NCBI RefSeq assembly: GCF_040786285.1
Contig: NZ_JBFMKQ010000001.1
Coordinates: 1,488,001-1,552,000 of the forward strand
DNA: 64,000 nt
Origin: Aquimarina sp040786285
Lineage (GTDB): Bacteria > Bacteroidota > Bacteroidia > Flavobacteriales > Flavobacteriaceae
Direction of reading: 5' to 3'
In this document: piece by piece, positions 36,760 through 45,627 of the stretch
Numbering within the stretch: position 1 is the first letter of the stretch
Layout of the letters: each line of letters starts with the position of its first letter
Program-made: the position numbers and the translations under genes
Notes under the pieces: model-generated
The model's input: only the letters and a program-made list of their open reading frames with translations
Database searches by the model: none
Told to the model about the DNA's origin: nothing

Positions 36760-39700
36760 ATGGCTAAAAAATATATCATAGCATTCGATCAAGGGACTAC
36801 AAGTACAAGGGCAATAATTTTTAACAATTCTGGTGAGATCTGTGGTGTTGCCCAGAAAGAATTAACACAGTATTACCCAAAACCTGGTTGGGTAGAACAC
36901 GATCCGCAAGAGATTTTTACACATCAAGAGGAGGTTTTTAATGAAGTCCTTTCAAAATCAGGGATATCTAGTAAAGAAATCGCCGGTATAGGTATAACAA
37001 ATCAGCGTGAAACTACTGTGGTTTGGGATAAGAATACGGGTATACCCATATATAATGCTATAGTTTGGTTGGATAAGCGAACCACCAAAATTTGTGAGAA
37101 CCTTAAATCTTTAGGATTAAGTGAGTATGTATCTAAAAATACTGGATTGGTGATCGATTCTTATTTTTCTGGAACTAAGCTAAAATGGATTCTTGATCAT
37201 GTAGAAGGAGCGAGAGAAAAGGCTTCAAAAGGAGAGCTCTTATTTGGTACTATAGATACCTGGTTAATCTGGAAATTTACTAATGGCGCAAAACATGTAA
37301 CAGATCATTCTAATGTGTCTAGAACCCTACTTTATAATATTATTGACCTGGATTGGGATCAAAAACTGTTAAATGCTCTGGATATTCCTAAATCTGTTCT
37401 TCCAGAGGTGCAATGTTCTTCTTCAGATTTTGGGAACATTAATTATGAGGGTCATGATATCCCAATTTATGGAGTGGCAGGAGATCAACAAGCCTCTTTG
37501 TTTGGACAAGGAGGGTATACATCGGGAATTGCCAAAAATACATATGGTACAGGTTGTTTTATGTTGCTGAATACTGGAAAGAAACCATATAGATCTAAAA
37601 ATGGTTTGCTAACCACATTGTGCTGTAGTTTGCCAGAGGATACCATAAAATATGCATTAGAAGGAAGTATTTTTGTTGGTGGAGCATCGATACAATGGTT
37701 GCGCGATAAGCTTCAGGTTATCGATAATGCAGCAGAAACAGAGGCCATATGTACATCTACAAATTCTTCAGAAGACCTGTATGTAGTACCTGCATTTGCA
37801 GGATTAGGAGCACCGCATTGGGATATGGAGGCCAAAGGGGCCATCTATGGGCTTACGTTAAATTCTGGTAAAAATGAAATTATTAAAGCTACTGTAGAAG
37901 CTTTGGCATACCAAACACGTGATGTGCTTGAAGCAATGGTTGAGGATAGTGGAAAACAAATGAAAGAACTTAAGGTTGATGGAGGAGCATCTGCAAATAA
38001 TTATTTGATGCAATTTCAGGCTGATATTCTTAATGTAGATGTGGATCGTCCAAAAATGTTAGAAGTAACTGCTATGGGTGCAGCTTTTCTAGCAGGAATT
38101 AAAGCAGGAGTATGGACCAAAAAGGATATTTCGAAAATAAGAGCTATCGATACTGTTTTTAAACCTAAAATTGCAGAATATGAGCGAAACAGGAAATATG
38201 TGGGCTGGCAGCTTGCTGTAGCTCGTACCAAAACAGTAAATAAAAATATGCTATCGGTAAAAGAGGAAGGGCCGGTTCGTTTCTCTGTTTTAGACCGTCG
38301 TGAGCAACTTCATAGAGCAAGAAATGAAAAATATGACCTAGTTGTTATAGGAGGAGGGGTTACTGGTGCTGGAATAGTTTTAGACGCTGCCTCTAGAGGT
38401 TTGAAAGTTTGTTTAATTGAGAAAAATGATTTTGCATCAGGAACCAGTAATAAATCTACCAAACTCATTCATGGGGGATTACGATACTTAAAACAAATGG
38501 AAATTGGTTTGGTAAAAGAGTCTGGTAGCGAGCGAGCTACTGTGCATAAACTTGCTCCGCATCTCGTAGTTCCTGAAAAAATGTTACTCCCGTTAATCGA
38601 AGGAGGAACATATGGTAAAGTTATGGCATCTATTGGATTAAAAGTATATGATTTTCTGGCTAATGTAGAAGGTGATGATAAACGAAAAATGCTTAGCGTA
38701 AATGAGACTCTGGCAAAAGAACCCTTGCTTAATAAAAGTGGATTAACTGGAGGGGGGTATTATGCAGAATATAGAACAGATGATGCACGGCTTACTATAG
38801 AATTATTAAAGAAAGCTGCTTCTTTTGGAGCTAATATTATCAATTATTGTGAGATGACTACTTTTAATTATGGTGATGATGATAAGATTAAAAGTTTACA
38901 ATGTATAGATCATAATACTAAAAAGGCCTTTACTGTAAAATCAAGAAATTATGTTTCTGCAGCCGGACCTTGGGTAGATTTATTGCGGGAGAAGGATCAT
39001 TCAATGAACAGTAAACATCTTCACTTAACAAAAGGAGTGCATTTGGTGTTTTCAAGAAAACGATTTCCACTAACACAATCCATTTATTTTGATGTACCAG
39101 ACGGGAGAATGATTTTTGCTATCCCAAGAGGTAGAGCAACTTATGTTGGTACTACCGATACCAACTATAATTCCAACCTAAATCGAGTGGTGGCTACACA
39201 AGATGATGCTTCGTATTTACTTAAAGCAGTAAATCATATGTTTCCTAGTTTAGAACTTACTAATGAGGATATAGAATCTAATTGGGCAGGTTTACGACCA
39301 TTGATTCATGAGGATGGAAAAGATCCTTCAGAGCTATCAAGAAAAGATGAAATTTTCGTATCAAAAACGGGATTAATATCAATTGCCGGGGGTAAACTTA
39401 CCGGATATCGCAAAATGGCACAACGAGTAATTGATACGGTACTCAAGACAATGAGTGCAAAAAGAAGAGATACCTTTTCTAAATCATATACGCAACAGAT
39501 ACCATTAACCAGTACACCACTTAAAGATACAACAGAGGTAAATGAATATTTAAATCAGATTACTCAACAGCTCAAAGAGTTACAAATTGAAGATCCATAT
39601 TATGGCTGGTACTTAGCCTCGACCTATGGTAAACAAGCCGACATCATTATTGATAAAGTAAATTATTTTCTAAATGATTCTATGGCAGAAAAGCTAATAC

Positions 39701-39939
39701 GAGCCGAACTTTGGTATAGTGCGCATCACGAAATGACGAATGGTTTAGCTGATTTCTTTGTTAGAAGAACAGGTAGGCTTTATTTTGATATTGATAGTGT
39801 ACATAAATACCGATCATTAGTACAGGAAGACCTTATAAAATATTTAAACTGGGATGAAACACGCCTTAAGGCTGAAAATGATTATTTGGATCTTTTACTA
39901 GAGGATGCAACTACATATTATGAAAAAGAGATTGAATAA
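36760..39939 (+). CDS. glpK-glpD: glycerol kinase - glycerol-3-phosphate dehydrogenase fusion
   Basis: A 1,059-residue protein with two complete enzymes. Residues 1 to about 490 are glycerol kinase (AFDQGTTSTRAIIF, GVAGDQQASLFGQ, FAGLGAPHWD). After a linker, residues about 525-1059 are FAD-dependent glycerol-3-phosphate dehydrogenase (YDLVVIGGGVTGAGI, GTSNKSTKLIHGGLRYL, GGKLTGYRKMA). Together they turn glycerol plus ATP into dihydroxyacetone phosphate, passing electrons to quinone. In most bacteria these are separate genes. An internal ATG at 38248 (residue 497) is where a free GlpD could start. No glycerol facilitator is in the window. A LacI-type operator lies upstream. Confidence 0.92.
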   Translation: MAKKYIIAFDQGTTSTRAIIFNNSGEICGVAQKELTQYYPKPGWVEHDPQEIFTHQEEVFNEVLSKSGISSKEIAGIGITNQRETTVVWDKNTGIPIYNAIVWLDKRTTKICENLKSLGLSEYVSKNTGLVIDSYFSGTKLKWILDHVEGAREKASKGELLFGTIDTWLIWKFTNGAKHVTDHSNVSRTLLYNIIDLDWDQKLLNALDIPKSVLPEVQCSSSDFGNINYEGHDIPIYGVAGDQQASLFGQGGYTSGIAKNTYGTGCFMLLNTGKKPYRSKNGLLTTLCCSLPEDTIKYALEGSIFVGGASIQWLRDKLQVIDNAAETEAICTSTNSSEDLYVVPAFAGLGAPHWDMEAKGAIYGLTLNSGKNEIIKATVEALAYQTRDVLEAMVEDSGKQMKELKVDGGASANNYLMQFQADILNVDVDRPKMLEVTAMGAAFLAGIKAGVWTKKDISKIRAIDTVFKPKIAEYERNRKYVGWQLAVARTKTVNKNMLSVKEEGPVRFSVLDRREQLHRARNEKYDLVVIGGGVTGAGIVLDAASRGLKVCLIEKNDFASGTSNKSTKLIHGGLRYLKQMEIGLVKESGSERATVHKLAPHLVVPEKMLLPLIEGGTYGKVMASIGLKVYDFLANVEGDDKRKMLSVNETLAKEPLLNKSGLTGGGYYAEYRTDDARLTIELLKKAASFGANIINYCEMTTFNYGDDDKIKSLQCIDHNTKKAFTVKSRNYVSAAGPWVDLLREKDHSMNSKHLHLTKGVHLVFSRKRFPLTQSIYFDVPDGRMIFAIPRGRATYVGTTDTNYNSNLNRVVATQDDASYLLKAVNHMFPSLELTNEDIESNWAGLRPLIHEDGKDPSELSRKDEIFVSKTGLISIAGGKLTGYRKMAQRVIDTVLKTMSAKRRDTFSKSYTQQIPLTSTPLKDTTEVNEYLNQITQQLKELQIEDPYYGWYLASTYGKQADIIIDKVNYFLNDSMAEKLIRAELWYSAHHEMTNGLADFFVRRTGRLYFDIDSVHKYRSLVQEDLIKYLNWDETRLKAENDYLDLLLEDATTYYEKEIE

Positions 39940-39957
39940 AGTATACAATATTTTGAT

Positions 39958-40851
39958 TTAAAATCTGCCGACTACTCCAATTTGATTAGCACCCACACGT
40001 AGATTCCATCTGATTTTATTCTTTTTATTGCCATAAACGTAACGCTTATCTTTTTTTAGATAATTGTCAACGCTATCTACAATAACAACACTCATCACAA
40101 GACCAAGGGTTACATCGGTTAACCAATGAGCACCATCCCAAAGACGAGATACTGGAGTAATCATTCCAAGGGCATAAATACCTCCTTTTACAAACAAGTT
40201 ATCAAACTGTTTTGCAAATGCATGGGCGGTGGTAAATGATAGAATTGCATGTCCTGAAGGAAAAGAATGGAAGCCCGCTTCACTCGAGTTAAATTTAAAA
40301 CTAAGATTACCTTCACCTGTTAGAGGTCGGGCACGACCTACTAAAGTTTTACTTACCGTTTGAAGTAGCCCACCAGCGGTGGCCGATGCAATAAGAAGCA
40401 CACCAGTTTTTCTTATTTTTTCATTTTTTGTTAGCAACCCTAGAGTGTAAACACTACTTGTTAAACCATAGTTTAAAAGAGGTTTTCCAAAACGAAACCC
40501 AGCCTCTTTTATAAGATCAGGAACGCCATCTCCTTGTTTTGCAAAGACATCATTTGCAGGTTCATCAACTGCCAGTAAAATAGCATTTCCGGCCATGATC
40601 CCTCCAAAGGTAAGCCAATCTTTTCCTTTCCATCGTATAGGATTGGTATACACATGTTTTACACCGCCATATACGGATGCACCATCATATTTCATCATTT
40701 GCCAAATCGTCATCTTGTTTTGCGAATCCTTTATATTCAGACTATCCTTGGTTTCTTGAGAATCGCTAGTGTTTTCGGTATCTTGCGAATAAACAGTATA
40801 AGTAGTTAGTGTTATTAATATACCTAGCAATAGGGCTTTGTAATACGTCAT
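39958..40851 (-). CDS. PAP2 family phosphatase
   Basis: A 297-residue membrane-associated PAP2 (acid phosphatase) protein with an N-terminal signal (TLTTYTVYSQ) and several hydrophobic helices. The three-part catalytic signature is KTLVGRARP, SFPSGHAILS and SRLWDGAHWLTDV. Likely substrates are lipid phosphates such as undecaprenyl pyrophosphate, lipid A or phosphatidate, on the periplasmic side. It is convergent with the glycerol fusion gene, with only 18 bp between stops. A terminator separates it from the crystallin-like gene. Confidence 0.9.
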   Translation of the reverse strand: MTYYKALLLGILITLTTYTVYSQDTENTSDSQETKDSLNIKDSQNKMTIWQMMKYDGASVYGGVKHVYTNPIRWKGKDWLTFGGIMAGNAILLAVDEPANDVFAKQGDGVPDLIKEAGFRFGKPLLNYGLTSSVYTLGLLTKNEKIRKTGVLLIASATAGGLLQTVSKTLVGRARPLTGEGNLSFKFNSSEAGFHSFPSGHAILSFTTAHAFAKQFDNLFVKGGIYALGMITPVSRLWDGAHWLTDVTLGLVMSVVIVDSVDNYLKKDKRYVYGNKKNKIRWNLRVGANQIGVVGRF

Positions 40852-40924
40852 AGTATAGATTTGCTCGGTAAAAATAATAACTTATTCATAACTACCAATA
40901 TTATGTAGAAGTGTTAACAACAAA

Positions 40925-40951
40925 AAATCCGAACAAAATTTGTTCGGATTT
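40925..40951 (-). terminator. terminator of the crystallin-like gene
   Basis: A 13-bp perfect stem, AAATCCGAACAAA / TTTGTTCGGATTT, with a 1-nt nominal loop and flanking A and T runs. It shares the CCGAACA core with the terminators at 44165 and 59992. Confidence 0.8.
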
Positions 40952-41019
40952 TAAGGAGATTGCTCTCAAATAAGTATAACATAGATGATTCAGTACCCCC
41001 AGAAACATCCTTATCCTTA

Positions 41020-41655
41020 TTAAAGATATCTACCTACCATGCTAGAAGTTTTGTCATGCATACCAACCGATCTCAGGTTTGGGTTGTATTTAACTTCTCC
41101 AGGAGCAAGTATTAGTGTATATATTCTTCCTCGATAATTATCATGTTCGAAATACTGAGCTAGATATCCTCCAGCACTAAAATTTGTTACAATTGCAGAA
41201 GAAATCAGATCATTAAATCCATGTGGTCTTAAGCTAGGGTATGCAAAGTTACCTGTACCTCCCAAAGGAAATCCTCGATAATTTTCGTGTTGGTAACCTG
41301 TACTTTTAGCTACTCCAGATTTTTCGTTTACCACCCCGCTTTTGCTAGATAGTGAAGAAGTTTTTGCTTTAATTAATGTATTAACCTCGGCTATTTGATC
41401 ATATAGATACATAGTATTTTCATCACTTAATTCAACAACATGACTAGATGAAATTGCTTTAATTAGATCTTCGTTAAGACCAGTTTTATCAATTTCTCCC
41501 TGTTGATTTATCTGAACAGTATAGGAAATACCTTTATATACAATTGTTTTAGATTCTGTTAACTCTACTGCAGTGGCTTCTTCTATTGCAATGTCTTCTT
41601 TACTACAAGAAAACATTACAAGACTTAAAATGATTAATGTGAAAACTTTTTTCAT
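41020..41655 (-). CDS. lipoprotein with beta/gamma-crystallin-type domain
   Basis: A 211-residue lipoprotein (lipobox LVMFSC). The C-terminal 90 residues look like a beta/gamma-crystallin Greek-key pair: ENYRGFPLGG, then GFNDLISSAIV and later EHDNYRGRIYTLI, then MHDKTSSMVG. The NDxxSS and HDxxSS pieces fit the N/D-N/D-x-x-S/T-S calcium-binding signature of microbial beta/gamma-crystallins. The first half has no recognised domain. Probably a calcium-stabilised cell-surface protein. It stands alone on the minus strand, divergent from the TPR-AraC regulator. Confidence 0.72.
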   Translation of the reverse strand: MKKVFTLIILSLVMFSCSKEDIAIEEATAVELTESKTIVYKGISYTVQINQQGEIDKTGLNEDLIKAISSSHVVELSDENTMYLYDQIAEVNTLIKAKTSSLSSKSGVVNEKSGVAKSTGYQHENYRGFPLGGTGNFAYPSLRPHGFNDLISSAIVTNFSAGGYLAQYFEHDNYRGRIYTLILAPGEVKYNPNLRSVGMHDKTSSMVGRYL

Positions 41656-42105
41656 AATTATTAGGTTTAAAGGTTACTTACTCTATCAAAGGCTTTTCGG
41701 TTTCCGCCTGTTTATTTCGCAATACTATTTTTTAGTTATGATGTTGTGTTTATGTCGGATTATAATTGATATAGAAATCAAGTTAGTTGGCTTAACAGTT
41801 TCAAATCTAGGGAGAAGAACATACCAAAAACAAGGTGTTGTTCTTGATATTTATAAATATGTAGCATAGATTTATAAATATCAGGAAGTATTAAATTCCT
41901 AGTTTTAGAATATTGCGAATGAATTTTATAAAAGGCAATAATCGACTTAATGTTTAGTATTGCTCCCAGTTGTATACTCTAAAAACGTTAGGTTTATTAC
42001 TATTTTTTTTAGTAAGGAAGTATTATTTTGATATCTTGCTTATACTAGTAATACTTAGGTAGATCACCATTATGTTAACACCTAAGAACCATTTAAAAAT
42101 ATAGT
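41656..42105. other. 450-bp gene-free region with inverted repeats
   Basis: No credible gene is seen. A perfect 13-bp AT-rich inverted repeat, GATATTTATAAAT (41846-41858) and ATTTATAAATATC (41870-41882), has an 11-bp spacer. Near the TPR-AraC start there are smaller pairs, AAGTATTA / TAATACTT (42018, 42049) and CTTAGGT / ACCTAAG (42054, 42080). The region separates divergent genes and probably holds both promoters. Confidence 0.4.
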
Positions 42106-43818
42106 ATGAATAAAATTTTATTGTATTGTATTATCACAGTATTAATGAGCAGTTATTATACATGTCTTGCTCAAAATAATAATGCTGAAATACCTCATGA
42201 TTCTTTAAAAGTGAAAACTTATCAAGAACTGAAAGATAAGTTTCAAGAAAATGAAAACAATCCCAATTTAGCTAACATTTATGCGATAGCTTTTCTTCAT
42301 CAGGCTAAACAAAAAACAGATACTATAAAGATGGCTGAAGGATATTATCTTTTGGCCTCTAATCAATCTGAAAAGTATGCAATGAGCTATATCGACAGTA
42401 TCGTGACTCTCACTAAAAACCTTGGCGATAAGGAGTACCCGGGATCGGCTTATATCTTAAAGGGAAATATCTTTTTTTTACAAAGTAACTACAAACAAGC
42501 TTTTGAGCAGTATCTTATAGCTACAGGGTATGCAAAGAAGAGTGGAAATGAGTTGCAATATCTAACGCTAAAATTTAACATAGGGTTATTAAAAAATCAA
42601 TTGGGAGAAAGAGAAGAGGCTCTAGAAGTGTTTAGAGATTACGTTAAATATATTTCTGAAAAAAAATTAAAATATGATCATATACGATACAATAAAGGCT
42701 TGTATGCCCTTTCAGAAGCTTACACTTATAATGGCAAGCTAGATTCTGCCGAAATTTATATTAATGAAGGAATTAAAGAAACCTTAAAAACGAATGACTT
42801 AAACATGTATTACCTGTTTGTTTTTCAATCAGGTGTTAATTTTTATTTCCAAAAAAAATATAGATCAGCCATTGATAGCTTATCAAAAGCAGAAAAACAA
42901 TTCACAGCTTCTAAAGAACAGGATAAAAAAGGAATTGCTATTTGTAATTATTATATAGGTAAATCCCTAATTGAATTAAATAATACTATTAATGGCATTT
43001 ATTATTTTAAAAAAGTAGATACTATTCTTAACGAGATTGAAGATGTTACTCCCGAATTAATAGACACATATAATGTTTTAGTAGCATATTATAAATCTAA
43101 GAATGATGACAAAAACCAGTTAAAATATATTAATTCCTTATTAAAGTTTGATAGTATATTAGAGTATAATTATAAATCCTTATCAAATAAAATTATAAGA
43201 GATTATGAATCCAAAGAGCTTTTAGATGAAAAAAATCAATTAATTGATAAATTAAATCGTAGTAAATTTTCTTCAAAAAAACTTATTATTGTCTTTACGG
43301 GGATTACGTTACTCTTAATGGCGATAGTTTTTTTTGTTGTTAGAAAAAATTTGATTTATAAAAAAAGATTTCAATCTCTAATAAATCAAAAAAATAATGG
43401 CTCTAAAAACACTCATGATGAACAGCTAAAACTAGCAACCAAGAACACAAATTTGCCAGAAGAATTAGTAAAGGAGGTTTTGGAAAGATTAGAAGCTTTT
43501 GAACAATCAAAAAAGTTTTTGAAAGAAAAGTACACCCTAAATAGTTTGGCTAAAGAATTAAATACAAATAGCAGTTATTTATCAAAAATAATTAATGAAA
43601 CCAAGCAGATCAATTTTGCTAATTATTTGAATGACCTAAAAATTGAAGTTGCCTTAGATAGGTTGACTAATGAGAAAAAGTTTAGAGCATATACGATCAA
43701 AACAATTGCCTCTGAGGTAGGTTTTAATACCGCTCAATCTTTTTCATTGGCATTTTACAAAAAAACAGGTATTTATCCTTCTTATTTTATTAAACAAATC
43801 GAAAATCGTAATGATTAG
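42106..43818 (+). CDS. TPR sensor with transmembrane segment and AraC-type DNA-binding domain
   Basis: A 570-residue regulator of a type common in Bacteroidota. It has a signal peptide (MSSYYTCLAQ), a periplasmic run of TPR-like helices (about 30-380), one transmembrane helix (LIIVFTGITLLLMAIVFFVV), and a cytoplasmic AraC HTH domain (NSLAKELNTNSSYLSKIINE ... TIASEVGFNTAQSFSLAFYK). It would sense something outside the inner membrane and control transcription directly. An orphan double-glycine leader peptide gene follows 122 bp downstream on the same strand and is its most likely target or partner; this is inference. Confidence 0.88.
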   Translation: MNKILLYCIITVLMSSYYTCLAQNNNAEIPHDSLKVKTYQELKDKFQENENNPNLANIYAIAFLHQAKQKTDTIKMAEGYYLLASNQSEKYAMSYIDSIVTLTKNLGDKEYPGSAYILKGNIFFLQSNYKQAFEQYLIATGYAKKSGNELQYLTLKFNIGLLKNQLGEREEALEVFRDYVKYISEKKLKYDHIRYNKGLYALSEAYTYNGKLDSAEIYINEGIKETLKTNDLNMYYLFVFQSGVNFYFQKKYRSAIDSLSKAEKQFTASKEQDKKGIAICNYYIGKSLIELNNTINGIYYFKKVDTILNEIEDVTPELIDTYNVLVAYYKSKNDDKNQLKYINSLLKFDSILEYNYKSLSNKIIRDYESKELLDEKNQLIDKLNRSKFSSKKLIIVFTGITLLLMAIVFFVVRKNLIYKKRFQSLINQKNNGSKNTHDEQLKLATKNTNLPEELVKEVLERLEAFEQSKKFLKEKYTLNSLAKELNTNSSYLSKIINETKQINFANYLNDLKIEVALDRLTNEKKFRAYTIKTIASEVGFNTAQSFSLAFYKKTGIYPSYFIKQIENRND

Positions 43819-43940
43819 CGTTGATTAAATGGATTCATAGTTTTTCTTAGAGTCATGATTTATAAAATCGGAGAACAATTACATTTTTACAGTAGTTTTT
43901 TGGTTATATTTAAACAAAACCTATTAATAATTTTGACGTA

Positions 43941-44099
43941 ATGAAAAACCAAAAAAATACACAGACTTCTAATACACTAACGTTAGAAAAATGGCAGGTT
44001 GCAAAACTAAATAACAACAATGCGATAAAAGGAGGAAAAGATCATAATTGGTTTGGTAATTCGGGTACCTCAGGATGTCCAACAAAGCCTCCTCATTAA
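43941..44099 (+). CDS. double-glycine leader peptide, RiPP/bacteriocin-like precursor
   Basis: A 52-residue peptide from ATG 43941 to TAA 44097. The leader LTLEKWQVAKLNNNNAIKGG has the LxLxK...xIKGG pattern of Bacteroidota natural-product precursors, cleaved after Gly-Gly by a C39 peptidase transporter. The predicted core is KDHNWFGNSGTSGCPTKPPH, about 20 residues with one Cys and several Ser/Thr. No modification enzyme or transporter lies nearby, so it is an orphan precursor, perhaps processed in trans. It is followed by a strong terminator. The leader assignment is fairly sure; the activity is unknown. Confidence 0.75.
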   Translation: MKNQKNTQTSNTLTLEKWQVAKLNNNNAIKGGKDHNWFGNSGTSGCPTKPPH

Positions 44100-44164
44100 A
44101 TCTTAATTATTTTTTCGAACCCATCAAGTAGTTAACGATTTTAGCGTTTAAAGTGAAAAAATAA

Positions 44165-44194
44165 AAACCCGAACATGTTGTTCGGGTTTTTTTA
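44165..44194 (+). terminator. terminator after the GG-leader peptide gene
   Basis: An 11-bp stem, AAACCCGAACA / TGTTCGGGTTT, with a short loop is followed by a T run. It is the cleanest intrinsic terminator in the window and supports a real transcript for the small peptide gene. Confidence 0.88.
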
Positions 44195-44237
44195 GATAAG
44201 ATTTCTAAGAATAGTATCTAACTTTTTAATATTGGGT

Positions 44238-44296
44238 TTTGGAATATTTTTTATAAAGGATATATTTGTCCGTTATAAAAAAATTACATAGCTTTG
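44238..44296 (+). promoter_or_regulatory. two overlapping Bacteroidota-type promoters for the Rrf2 gene
   Basis: TTTG (44238-44241), 19 bp, then TATATTTG (44261-44268) fits the TTTG / TAnnTTTG consensus exactly. The TTTG inside that -7 element (44265-44268) is followed after 20 bp by TAGCTTTG (44289-44296), a second perfect match. The start codon is at 44316, so either could drive the gene. Confidence 0.65.
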
Positions 44297-44315
44297 TGGC
44301 ATAAATAGTTTATAT

Positions 44316-44747
44316 ATGTTTTCAAAGTCTTGTGAATATGGTCTTAGAGCGGTGATTTTTATCGCTCAACAAACAACTCAGGATAATAAAGTGAGTTTAA
44401 GTACTATTTCAGAAGAAATAAATTCTCCTCAAGCTTTTACAGCTAAAATTTTGCAACAGCTTACACGCAATGATATTGTGAAATCAATAAAAGGTCCCTA
44501 CGGAGGATTTACAATAGAAGAAGCTAAAATGGAAACAAAACTAAGCGAAGTCGTTAGTGTCTTAGATGGAGATTCAATCTATACAGGATGCGGACTAGGG
44601 TTAAAACAGTGTGATGCCAGTTCTCCGTGTCCGCTACATTTCAAATTCATTGAAATAAGAGACAGCCTTCGGGATATGTTAGAGAGTACATCGCTAAAAT
44701 CTATTGCTAATGATATGAATTTAGAATCAACAATACTAAAACGATAA
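44316..44747 (+). CDS. Rrf2 family Fe-S regulator, NsrR-like
   Basis: A 143-residue Rrf2 protein. The winged HTH covers the first 60 residues (EEINSPQAFTAKILQQL and SIKGPYGGFTI). Three cysteines, CGLGLKQCDASSPC, sit where NsrR and IscR bind a [2Fe-2S] or [4Fe-4S] cluster. As the first gene before an NO reductase and a globin, it is probably an NO-sensing repressor of that cluster. The CX6CX5C spacing differs by one from the CX5CX5C of classic NsrR. The gene is the first of a tightly packed plus-strand group. Confidence 0.9.
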   Translation: MFSKSCEYGLRAVIFIAQQTTQDNKVSLSTISEEINSPQAFTAKILQQLTRNDIVKSIKGPYGGFTIEEAKMETKLSEVVSVLDGDSIYTGCGLGLKQCDASSPCPLHFKFIEIRDSLRDMLESTSLKSIANDMNLESTILKR

Positions 44748-44791
44748 AAAAATTTAATTATAAAAAGGATAAAAAGATCTTTTAATCTTTT

Positions 44792-45253
44792 ATGAAAAAT
44801 ATAAATCAACATAAATACGCGATAGCAGTCACTTTTATTTGGATAGGTTTTGTTTGTGCTATAAGCTTTATGGAAGCTTGGTTAAAGTTTCAAGCACCCG
44901 GGATTACCACCAATCTAGGTTTGGGAATAGGGCAATTAGTTTTTAATGCACTTAATAAAGTAGAAATCGTTTGCGCCATACTTGTAGGGATACTTCTATT
45001 TTTTTCAAAGAATAGAGGAAAAATTTTTATTTCTGTGTTCTTTTTAATCCCACTACTCATTTTAAGTATACAAACATTATGGCTACTGCCTGCATTAGAT
45101 CATCGCGCAGATTTAATAATTAAAGGAATAGATGTGCCTAAAAGCAGACTACACCTGTGGTATGTGGTATTGGAGATAGTAAAAATAATAAGCCTATTTA
45201 TTTACGGGAATAAACTTTTTCCTATGAGGAAAAATCAATCGAATAACTTTTAA
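44792..45253 (+). CDS. four-helix membrane protein of the NO cluster, unknown function
   Basis: A 153-residue protein with four predicted transmembrane helices (around IAVTFIWIGFVCAISF, KVEIVCAILVGILLFF, VFFLIPLLILSIQTLW and LWYVVLEIVKIISLFI). A conserved-looking acidic/His region, LPALDHRADLI ... RLHLWYVVLE, lies between helices 3 and 4. I do not recognise a characterised family, though it is reminiscent of DUF4149/TMEM205-type proteins. It lies 45 bp after the Rrf2 gene and 10 bp before the cupin gene, so it is probably co-regulated with NO reductase. Confidence 0.75.
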   Translation: MKNINQHKYAIAVTFIWIGFVCAISFMEAWLKFQAPGITTNLGLGIGQLVFNALNKVEIVCAILVGILLFFSKNRGKIFISVFFLIPLLILSIQTLWLLPALDHRADLIIKGIDVPKSRLHLWYVVLEIVKIISLFIYGNKLFPMRKNQSNNF

Positions 45254-45263
45254 AATTAAAATT

Positions 45264-45599
45264 ATGAATATAGGATCTCTTACAGAAAACTTGATATACA
45301 AAGAAGATAAACCCGCTATAACGGTTTTGCTAAAAACAAAAACTTCAAAAGAAATAAGAATTGTTATGAAAAAAGGGCAAGTAATGAAAGAACACAAAGC
45401 TCCCTTTCCTATAGTTATTGAAATATTCGAAGGAACAATTGATTTTGGTGTTAATAGTGAGAAACAACTTCTTAAAAAGGGAGACTTAATCGCATTAGAT
45501 GAGAATGTACCTCATGATCTAAGGTGTATAGATGACTGTATTGTTAGATTATCGATTTCTAATATGGATACTACAGACAGAGTTAAAAATTTAATCTAA
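45264..45599 (+). CDS. small cupin domain protein
   Basis: A 111-residue single cupin barrel. The two cupin motifs are only partly conserved: KKGQVMKEHKAPFPIVIEIFEGTIDF (in two pieces) and KKGDLIALDENVPHDLRCID, with His in each as likely metal ligands. Small cupins of this type often bind a metal or a small ligand. It sits between the membrane protein and norB at short distances, which suggests a role in NO defence such as iron or thiol handling; no specific function can be assigned. Confidence 0.8.
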   Translation: MNIGSLTENLIYKEDKPAITVLLKTKTSKEIRIVMKKGQVMKEHKAPFPIVIEIFEGTIDFGVNSEKQLLKKGDLIALDENVPHDLRCIDDCIVRLSISNMDTTDRVKNLI

Positions 45600-45627
45600 G
45601 CAACCTTAACCATTTAAAAATATAGAA

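Noticed and set aside
41573..41869. 98-codon plus-strand frame
   Set aside because: Starts antisense inside the crystallin-like gene and has no plausible start or domain.
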